Origin: Bacilli bacterium
GTDB taxonomy: Bacteria > Bacillota_I > Bacilli_A > RF39 > UBA660
DNA: 9,920 nucleotides
Reading direction: 5' to 3'
Assembly (NCBI GenBank): GCA_016296185.1
Contig: JAEDJT010000048.1
Span: 1-9,920, forward strand
Shown: positions 1-7,600 of the stretch, in pieces
Numbering within the stretch: the stretch's first letter is position 1
Layout of the letters: every line of letters begins with the position of its first letter
Made by a program: the position numbers and the translations under genes
The notes under the pieces: model-generated
Databases searched by the model: none
What the model was told of the DNA's origin: nothing
Seen by the model: only the letters and a program-made list of their open reading frames with translations

Positions 1-438
1 ATATTCTTCAACAAAATCTTCTTGGAATATTGGTTCTAATACTTCAAATTCAATATAAGGAATAGTTATTTTACCTTGTTGGTTGTCATATAAAGATATC
101 TGTAATTTATACACACCAATTTCTTGAACTTCATCTATAAATTCTCTAGTAATAGTAAATAGTACTTTATTATTTTCAATAGGCGACTTTTCGTTACTAA
201 TAAATTTTTCACCATTAGGCTTTAACACTTTAATAGTAGAATAACATGCATTTGTTTTTTCAACTACATTTTCAACACTTTGACTTGCCGTTAAGAAATC
301 AAACTTAAAATTCATAATAGTAAAATATAAATCTATATTTCTGTCATTTTGAAAAAGATATAGTTTTTCATTTAATATTGAAGTTTTATCTTTTACAGTT
401 ATAGTCAATTCTTTTTTTATAAAATTAGTTCCTGCCAT
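1..438 (-). CDS. BppU-like baseplate upper protein, second paralogue (C-terminus cut by window edge)
   Basis: Translating the minus strand from the ATG at 438-436 gives 146 codons without a stop, running off the left edge. The protein starts MAGTNFIKKELTIT and is clearly homologous to its upstream neighbour: LYLFQNDRNIDLYF, YSTIKVLKPNG, EIGVYKLQISLY and YIEFEVLEPIF all align, with about half the residues identical in the best segments. The all-beta pattern (N-terminal strands, a central segment starting YSTIK, then a YKLQI strand and an EFEVLE strand) resembles the N-terminal domain of BppU/DUF2479 baseplate upper proteins, which in lactococcal phage TP901-1 anchors receptor-binding proteins to the baseplate. 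That family assignment is from memory of the pattern, not from a search. The start is set by the overlap with the upstream stop (TAATG), a typical reinitiation arrangement. If it is the same length as its neighbour, only about eight residues are missing; a longer protein with a C-terminal stalk is equally possible. Confidence 0.8.
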   Translation of the reverse strand, partial: MAGTNFIKKELTITVKDKTSILNEKLYLFQNDRNIDLYFTIMNFKFDFLTASQSVENVVEKTNACYSTIKVLKPNGEKFISNEKSPIENNKVLFTITREFIDEVQEIGVYKLQISLYDNQQGKITIPYIEFEVLEPIFQEDFVEEY

Positions 439-902
439 TATTCACCATCTCTTTTACAAGAAAGTGTAACAATTCCTTCTTCTAAACCGTCTTCAAAAAT
501 GGCTTCTAAAACTTCAAACTCAACATGAGGTATTGTTACCCTACCTTGGTTTGTATCTTCGCTTGACCATAATTGTATTTGTAATTTATATGTTCCTATT
601 TCAGTTGCTTCATCTGCAAACTCTGAATTTATTGTGAATATTATCTGATTATCTTCTGTTATTTCTTGTCTTTCTGTTAATAATTTTACTCCATTTGGTT
701 TCATTATTTTTATAGTAGAATATTTAGCAGTTGAATCCACTAATATATTCCCTCTGTTTTCACTAAACTTAAATTTACTATCAACAATAGCGAAATAAAC
801 ATCAATATTTCTATCACCTTGATATATATATAAAGGTTCGTCTAATGTTGCTTTATTTCCATCTATTGTTATTGTAAGGTTTTTTCTTATTAAACTAGGC
901 AT
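438..902 (-). CDS. BppU-like baseplate upper protein, first paralogue (154 aa)
   Basis: A complete 154-residue protein with ATG at 902-900 and TAA at 440-438. The start is preceded by AAGGAAGGTG (complement of 911-920) at good spacing. The sequence is predicted mostly beta: LTITIDG near residue 10, IYQGDRNIDVYFAI near 27-40, YSTIKIMKPNG in the middle, then EIGTYKLQIQLW and VEFEVLEAIF before an acidic tail. This resembles the isolated N-terminal baseplate-docking domain of BppU/DUF2479 proteins. Full BppU proteins (about 300 residues in TP901-1) carry a helical stalk and a C-terminal domain that hold the receptor-binding trimers; these are absent here, so the protein may be an adaptor, a decoration protein or a domain-only paralogue. 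It lies downstream of the fibre and hub genes, and its stop overlaps the next paralogue's ATG by one base. No signal peptide or membrane segment is seen. The fold assignment is moderately sure, the function inferred. Confidence 0.8.
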   Translation of the reverse strand: MPSLIRKNLTITIDGNKATLDEPLYIYQGDRNIDVYFAIVDSKFKFSENRGNILVDSTAKYSTIKIMKPNGVKLLTERQEITEDNQIIFTINSEFADEATEIGTYKLQIQLWSSEDTNQGRVTIPHVEFEVLEAIFEDGLEEGIVTLSCKRDGE

Positions 903-910
903 TTATTTTT

Positions 911-920
911 CACCTTCCTT
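911..920 (-). promoter_or_regulatory. Ribosome binding site of the first BppU-like gene
   Basis: On the minus strand AAGGAAGGTG ends 8 bases before the ATG at 902-900. It fixes the start of the 154-residue gene and lies about 17 bases after the intergenic hairpin, so the hairpin should not occlude it. Confidence 0.7.
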
Positions 921-936
921 ACATATTATTTTATAC

Positions 937-963
937 AGTCCTATTAGTAAAACTAATAGGACT
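937..963. repeat. Perfect 12-bp inverted repeat (hairpin) in the gap before the BppU-like genes
   Basis: The arms AGTCCTATTAGT (937-948) and ACTAATAGGACT (952-963) are exact reverse complements around a 3-base loop. The element fills most of the 67-bp gap between the stop of the 60-residue gene (970) and the start of the BppU-like gene (902). In the direction of transcription the hairpin is followed by GTATAAAAT rather than a T run, so it is not a canonical intrinsic terminator. On the plus strand it is followed by a broken T-rich stretch. It could be an RNase-resistant 3' end stabiliser for the fibre transcript, a weak or bidirectional terminator, or a processing site. The structure is certain at the sequence level; the role is not. 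Confidence 0.6.
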
Positions 964-969
964 TATATA

Positions 970-1152
970 TTATTGATTCATTTTTTCTTCTATTTCTCTT
1001 AGTCTACCTTCTAATTCATTATTTCTTCTTAGTAGTTCATCTCTTTCTATTTCTATTTGTTTTCTTATACTTCTTTCAAGTATAAGTCTTTTGCTTAAAT
1101 CATTTACCTCTTCTATTGCTTCTTGAAAAGCAACTTCTAATTTTATTTCCAT
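970..1152 (-). CDS. Small coiled-coil protein of unknown function (60 aa)
   Basis: A 60-residue highly charged protein, ATG at 1152-1150 and TAA at 972-970. From about residue 8 to the end it looks like one continuous alpha helix rich in Glu, Arg, Leu and Ile with heptad-like spacing of hydrophobics (LILERSIRKQIEIERDELL, then ELEGRLREIEEKM), so a coiled-coil dimer or trimer is likely. There is no transmembrane segment, so a holin or XhlA-type role is not supported, and it does not show the XkdX pattern of small tail-operon proteins. It has a good Shine-Dalgarno sequence and sits between the giant fibre and the BppU-like genes, which suggests a structural or assembly role such as a fibre connector or scaffold. 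That role is inferred from position only, and I do not recognise a family. Confidence 0.7.
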   Translation of the reverse strand: MEIKLEVAFQEAIEEVNDLSKRLILERSIRKQIEIERDELLRRNNELEGRLREIEEKMNQ

Positions 1153-1161
1153 AAAATCATC

Positions 1162-1169
1162 TCTCCTTT
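1162..1169 (-). promoter_or_regulatory. Ribosome binding site deciding the start of the 60-aa gene
   Basis: The minus strand reads AAAGGAGA, complementary to 1162-1169. Two ATGs follow: one at 1160-1158, only 2 bases past the GGAG core and out of frame with the gene, and one at 1152-1150, 10 bases past it and in frame. Spacing favours the second. Confidence 0.65.
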
Positions 1170-1219
1170 ATTTTTATTTTACATTATATTTATAAGACTT
1201 TTTATTCTTATTGTTTTAT

Positions 1220-1693
1220 CTATTTATTTTTAAGTTTATCTATTTCCTCTTTAAGTTCTTGTATTCCTTTAAACATAATAGCAATTATATTATTTTGATT
1301 CAGCATATATACAGGTGATGTATATTCTAAATTGTTCATTGTTTCTTGAATTGTACATATTTGTTCTTTTGTAGCTTCTTCATCTAAATCATAAAATGAA
1401 GGTAAGTTATAAGCCAACTCATCATAACATTTTATTTTAGTTTCTTCAATATATTCAGCTGTTGCTTTTTCTAATAAAGCAGTTTTTTCTTCAATAGTTA
1501 AATCCTTTAATTCTTCAGCAGTAAACCTACCTTTTTGATATATTAATTCATCAGGCATTTCTTGAGCTATAAAACCTATTTCTTCTTTATCATGGTCATT
1601 TATTCTGTTAAATGTATATATCTTAGTTTTATTTATAATATCTAAAGCACTATCTGTATATTCTTTTATATTATCTTTAAGGATTATATCTGA
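1220..1693 (-). other. Peptidase S74 intramolecular chaperone domain with predicted self-cleavage site
   Basis: Residues 2303-2459 of the fibre. The motif SDIILKDNI places Ser2303 (codon 1693-1691) five residues before Lys2308 (codon 1678-1676), the spacing of the Ser-Lys dyad in S74 domains such as that of K1F endosialidase. By that model the trimeric fibre folds on this domain and is then cut before Ser2303, between the T and S of VSTSDI, releasing a 157-residue piece. ALDIINKTKIYTFNR and EEIGFIAQEMP match the usual core, and the C-terminal helix (IMFKGIQELKEEIDKL) matches the usual end. About 75 residues rich in Glu and Lys are inserted between GFIAQE and that helix. Confidence 0.85.
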
Positions 1694-4600
1694 AGTGCTA
1701 ACAGACGAACCATTTTGATAAAATTTAGTAGCTGATACTACTGTACCTGATAAATATGTTTGAGAACCACCTTGGGTACCTTGAGATGCTCTATTCATGG
1801 TCAATGTACCGTTTGTAAAGTAATTATTATTTACCATAGTTGTTTTTACATATTCAGCCATAAGTTTAGCGTTACTTCCAAGTGATGAGTTTAATACTTG
1901 TAAATAAGGGTCACTTGCATCTTTACTTATTCTTAAAACAGTACTATATCCATTTCTATGTGAACCGTAATAAATTAATCCATCTGTATCTGAAGCTCCA
2001 CCTGAACTAGCATCATATACTTGAAAACTAAATGTATTATTACCTGTATTATTCCATTCAGGTGATATATTAACGTAACCATTATATGATATAAGACCAA
2101 CATGGTGGTTTGAATACATTGTTATACCTTTATTCCCATATCCATACCAATCATTATGGAAATCAATTATACCTGAACTTCCTAATTCTCCGTCCGCAGT
2201 AGTAGATAAACCTTGGTCTGAAAAATATACAGAACGATTGTAATTATCATTTCTCGCCCTAAATCTACCATTTTCACTTTTTAATTTAGTAGTCAAACTA
2301 CCTTCGTAACTTCCTAACCAATATCTAGTTGTTGTACCCTCACACTCTATATAACCACCATCTATAATTGTTATATCACTACCTGAATTTGATGTAACAG
2401 TAACTCCTGTTAGACTACCTTTACTTGCTTTAAAATTACCACTTGTATCTACTGTAAATGTTCCATTATTAATATCAATAGAACCTGTTAATTTTATTGA
2501 TGATGCTTGGACATTTACTTTTTCTGTTATTAATGTAGACATTCTATCTGTCAAAGTAAAACTAGTTGATGAAGTACCATTAACAATCCAACTAAATTTA
2601 TTCTCAGTTTGTTGAGCTAACGAATAAGCATTATTTGCAGTTGACTGAGCACTACTAGCAGTTGACTGAGCATTATTTGCAGTTGTATTAGCATTGTTCG
2701 CAGTTGTATTAGCATTGTCCGCAGTTGACTGAGCATTATTTGCTGTACTTGCAACAGAATCTAAACTAATACCAGAATATGTTGTTATGGAATTAGCTTT
2801 TATTTCTAAATTATCTCCATCCCAAGATATATGATTACCACTTGTTGTTCCAACTAAAAAATTACCATCTGTACTAAGATGATAAGTTTTATTACCATTT
2901 TTATATCCTACTATACCACTTATGTTAGAATAAGTTCCACTTGTTCCAAATACATTTTTACCTATTGCTACTCCAGTAGGTACACTATATGTTATTGTAC
3001 CAGCAAATAATTTAGGAGTTAATACTGTACTTCCATTGATAGTCGTTTTACCATTGTCCCACTCAGTAATCCATTCTGGAATCTCACCTTCAAAAGTACC
3101 ATTAGCTCCAGCAAAACTCTTAGACCAACTAAATGTTTTTGTAAAACTAATGCCATTAACAGTTATTGGTATATTAAAACTTCCTGAAGATGCCAAACTA
3201 GTACCAGCATTAGCTTGTACTGTTATAGTAGTTCCACTTTTACTTAAAGTTAAACCAGTAACACTAGGCAATGTTCCTATTGTTGGAGTTACCTCAGTTG
3301 TTCCTTTAAACGCTCTTACTTGAGTAGTAGTTGATATAGCTGAAGTTATACTACCATTATTTGCACAAGGGAATATATGTGCTTCATTTGTTAATATAAC
3401 TGTATAAGCATCATCACCATTTTCACCACAATTAACTTTACTATAACTAAATGCCTTACTAAATGTATTTCCATCTATAGTAACTGGAATATTAAAACTT
3501 CCATGAGTTGCTAAATTTGTTCCAATTGTAGCATTTATAGTTATTGTTGTGCCACTTCTACTTATACTTAAACCATTAACAGTTGGTAACGTTCCAATAG
3601 TAGGAGTTACTGGAGTAGTACCTTTATATGCTGTTACTATTGTTGTAGTTGATTGTTGAGTTTCTATATTACCACTAGAATTAGCTATAAATGTATGATT
3701 ATCATTTGATAAATTTATAGTATATCCGTCTACACCATCTGCTCCATCTGTTCCGTTTGTACCATCTTGACCGTCAGCTCCATTATTTCCATCTATAACC
3801 TTTACTAATGTAACTGTATCACTCATACCACCAGCTGTTATTGTAACAGTTATCTTTTGATTGCTATTAAAACTACTTACTGCTAAAGTTCTAGTTAATC
3901 CACTACCACTTAAAGTAACACTAGGGTTAGTAGACCATGTTATTGTATCTGAAAAATTTTGTTGAATGGCTGTTAATGTTATAGCAGTAGAATCTTTAGC
4001 TTTATTATTATTATTAAATGCTATTGCTTGTCTATTAGCTGATAAAGATAGTAATTTAGCATCTGCTCCATTTGAGCCATTTGCTCCACTTAAAGACAAG
4101 CTATAAGTAAATCTCTTAGTAAATGTTACTCCATCTACTGTTATAGGTATTGTTAAAACTCCATTTCTTGAAGTCATACTTGTTGTTACATTAACTGTAA
4201 AATAAGCATTTGTACTATTATTATTTGTTATAGATGTTGTCATACCTGTTGGTTGACCAGTAATAGAGCCTATTGTAGTAGGTACTTGAGTTCCACCTTT
4301 ATAAGCTATTATTCCACAAGTTGTAGAACTTGATAAAGCATTAGATGTTGTACCAGTAAAAGTATGAGATTCATTAGTTAATACAATAGTATAAGCATCC
4401 CAACCATCATTACCTTTTGTCAAACTCCAATTATAATCAGATGGGTTTGTACTATCTGCTTGAATATTATCTGTGTAAACACCCATATAATCTCCAGTAG
4501 TTTCTCCATTATTAGAAGTAAATGTTTTACCACCATCATTAGAGTATTTTATATGAACATAAGCATTAGTACCGTTTATACCATCTTTACCATCAACACC

Positions 4601-7600
4601 GTCATTACCTCTTATTTGTCCAACATTTATAAATGAAGTACCGTTCCATACATATAAGTCTTTGCCAACCATATATCCGTCACCGTTTTCGTTCCCACTA
4701 GGATGAGCTGAATTAAGCTGTTCTAATGTATCATAAGTATCAAGTATTTTAACTGAAGTACCATCTTCTCCTCTTTGTCCATCCATTACCTTTACAATTG
4801 TTACACTATCTGTAAATCCTCCAGAACTTACAGTTACAACTATTTGATTATTATTTGTAAAATTAGAAACTGCTAAAGTTCTATTATTTCCACTACCACT
4901 TAAAGTAACACTAGGATTTGTCGTCCAAGTTAAAGCATCTGAAAAATTTTGTTGATTAGCTATTAATACTATAGCAGTAGAATCTTTAGCTGTATTATCA
5001 TTGTTAAATGCTACTGTTTGTTTACTAGCTGATATTGATAAAAATTTAGCATCGGAACCTTCTATTTTACTCCATTTATAATCTGAGAAAACTGTACTAT
5101 CAGCTTGAATATTATCTGTATACATACCTATCCAAGAACCTATATCTTCTCCGTTATTAGAAGTAAATGTTTTACCATTATTTGAGTATTTAATATGAAC
5201 ATAAGCCGAACTACCATCTTCACCTTGGAATTGACCTACATTAATAAATTTTGTATCCGTCCATACCCATAGGTTTTTATCAACTATATATCCGTCACCG
5301 TTTTCGTTCCCACTAGGATGAGCTGAATTAAGCTGTTCTAATGTATCATATCTTCCTAATACTCTAACTGAGTTACCGTCTTTACCATCCTTACCAGGTA
5401 AACCTGGTAGTCCTTGTTCACCTTGAGAACCTTTAAAAGATATAGAATAAGTAAATACCTTAGTTAAGGTTGTTGTTCCCACTGTTATAGGTATATTCAA
5501 TGTACCATTTGCACTTGTCATAGAAGTATTCACATGAATATTTAATATAGTATTAGTAGTATTATTATTATTAATTGTAACAGTCATACCAGTAGGTATA
5601 TTTGATATAGTTCCAATATTTGTTGGTGCTAATTCTGTACCTCTATAAGCTATAATTCCACAAGTAGTAGAACTAGCAAGTGCATTAGAAACATCACCAG
5701 CAAAAGTATGAGATTCATTAGTTAACACGATAGTATATGAATCTAAAGGTTTTTTAGATTTGCTTATAGTAAATCTCTTTGTATAAGTAACTCCATTATA
5801 TATAGCTTTTAAATCAACGTATCCTGTATAATTATCAGTTGTCCAACCAGTTACAGTATAAGTACCAGTAGTAGAATCCCATGTACCTGTTATTCCAGTC
5901 GAAATAGTATATCCGTATGTAACCCCACTTGTAAGTTCTACTCCATTATATGATAAAGATATTTTACTAGAACAACCTTCAAATGAAGTGCTACCAAAAG
6001 TACCATCTGATTCAGTAGGAACTATATGGTTATCATTTGTAAGGTTTGCAACTATACCATTATCTCCATCTTCACCAACTATTTTTTTCCATTTATAATC
6101 AGAAAAATTTGTAGAATCTGTTTCTATATAATCTGTATATTGACCTAGCCAGTCGCCTACATCTTCTCCATTATTAGCTGTAAATGTTGTACCATCATTA
6201 GAGTATTTAATATGTAAATAAGTTGTTCTACCATCTGCACCATTTTTTCCTGGTAAACCTTGTTCGCCTCTAAATGGTACACCATCTGACCAACCATTTG
6301 TATTTTCTGACCACACATAAATTAAACCATCAATTATATAAGCATCCCCTGGTGTTCCATTTGTAGGTAATTGACTTACATTATCAAGTTGTCCAAGTAC
6401 ATTAACACCAGTACCATCTTCACCTTTATCTCCTTTAATAGATTTTGTTATAGTCATTACCTTTTGGAATGAATTACCATCAATAGTTATATTCATAGTT
6501 ACTGTTGCTACATTATTTGTTAAACTTGTAATTTCTAACTTTTTAGTAGATGTATTATATATAGACACACAACCATTATCTGTTTTAGTTAATGTAAATG
6601 ATACCTCATCTAATCCTTTATAAACTCTTACATAAGTATATGCTTCATTTAAAGCACCTGAATCATAGTTGCCATTTTCATCACAAGGCACACTATGATT
6701 TTCATTTGTTAATAATACAAAATATCCATCTGAACCATCTGATATTTTTGCTATTGATATAACATCACTATAAGTTTCTACTTCATATTTTATCATTAAT
6801 ATTCTTGAACTACCAAAGTAACTTGAATCATGAGTTATTGTTAAATTATCAGTACTTCTTGCACTTGTTATTTCTGTCCAAGAATCTGTTTCAGATACTC
6901 TATAATACCATCTTGAAGCAGTAGATGTTATGTTATTTTTATATCCAGTTAATGTGATAGATGTTGGATTTGGAGTTCCTGTAAAATCATTATCATATTT
7001 GAATAATTGCTCCCCATTAACTGTAACAGTTTTAGAATCTTGACCTTCAAGACCATCATATAATTTTACAATAGTCATATCATCTGATAACCCATTACAA
7101 GTTACTCTTATAGTAATTGAGTTAGCATTACTACCCCATATAGAATCATCGTGTCTTAATGTGAATGAACTTAAATTAGTGTTACTAGATATATGTATCC
7201 AATCCGAATTATTATCATTTCTATAATACCAATCATAAGTTGGATTTTTAATGTTAGATAATTGAGCTGATAAAGTTATATAAGTTACATTAGGGTTTAA
7301 ATCTTTATCATATTTAAATATTTGGTCTCCAATTAACATAACATATTCAGCAGTACCATCAGCACCCTTTAAATTTGTTTTAGCTTCATCATCTAAACTA
7401 TCCCATGTTAAAGTACCTGTCATTAATACTTTACTAGCATCTAATTTAATTACTCCATCTCCTACTGTTAATTGAGCAGTTGTTTCATTAAATTTAACAC
7501 ATTCTAAAGATATTGTATCAGCATTTTGTTTTATTGCTGTTGCATTTTTACTTACTTGAACCTTTAATCCAGTTTCTCCATCTATTTCTTCTACTACTTT

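Larger units (their letters stand above)
4412..6223 (-). repeat. Module family B: three copies of a ~50-aa 'HIKYSNDG' module
   Basis: Copies at 6074-6223 (residues 793-842), 5057-5206 (1132-1181) and 4412-4564 (1346-1396). Each contains HIKYSN(D/N)G, TFT followed two residues later by NNGE, a YTD motif, DST and SDYxW. Conserved Trp, Tyr and Asp in such short modules recall the small carbohydrate-binding-like repeats of some phage and chitinase proteins, but I could not confirm this. Each B copy directly follows a C copy. Confidence 0.8.
4607..6409 (-). repeat. Module family C: three copies of a ~50-aa 'GDGYIV/VW' module
   Basis: Copies at 6266-6409 (residues 731-778), 5222-5374 (1076-1126) and 4607-4756 (1282-1331). 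The pattern is a VLG or ILD opening, a short helix-like YDTLEQLNSAHPSG region (replaced by LDNVSQLPTNGTPG in C1), GDGYIV, then YVW or WVW and a closing GQ(F/I) with Gly-X-Y linker. This is a common small module in Firmicute phage fibres. C2 and C3 share 65 bp of identical DNA. Confidence 0.8.
3113..6730 (-). repeat. Module family A: six copies of a ~100-aa Ig-like 'LTNxxH' module
   Basis: Copies at 6434-6730 (residues 624-722), 5747-6058 (848-951), 5435-5743 (953-1055), 4088-4399 (1401-1504), 3428-3727 (1625-1724) and 3113-3415 (1729-1829). Each opens near LTNESH, LTNDNH, LSNDNH or LTNEAH; all but the second have an aromatic lead such as DAYTIVL. Most end in a strand pair such as LTIPITVDGVTFTKRFTYS, then usually a Gly-rich linker. 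The beta pattern suggests an Ig-like fold. A3 and A4 are the closest pair and share a 24-bp identical DNA run (5702-5725 and 4358-4381). A5 and A6 are a second pair (TPTIGTLP). A2 is the most divergent. The fold is inferred; the repetition is directly visible. Confidence 0.85.

Noticed and set aside
937..963. Intrinsic transcription terminator.
   Set aside because: The stem is perfect, but neither strand has a continuous T run after it, so I list it only as an inverted repeat with unknown role.
1183..1188. TATAAT on the minus strand upstream of the 60-aa gene, a possible -10 promoter box.
   Set aside because: The hexamer 17 bases upstream (ATAAGA) does not resemble TTGACA, and in DNA this A+T-rich a TATAAT match is expected by chance.
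1694..2602. Possibility that the fibre tip is the target of a diversity-generating retroelement.
   Set aside because: No reverse transcriptase, template repeat or C-type lectin-like C-terminus is visible in the window, and the gene ends in an S74 domain.
2624..2749. Regular short repeats resembling a CRISPR array.
   Set aside because: The units are contiguous 21-bp coding repeats with no spacers, and they translate to clean coiled-coil heptads inside a long reading frame.
3036..3323. Open frame of 95 codons on the plus strand.
   Set aside because: It lies wholly inside modules of the fibre gene on the opposite strand, has no ribosome binding site I can see, and reads as a low-complexity Val/Leu/Pro shadow of the repeats.
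5378..5431. True collagen domain.
   Set aside because: The Gly-X-Y stretches are only six or seven triplets long and mostly poor in proline, more like linkers between trimeric modules than a stable triple helix.
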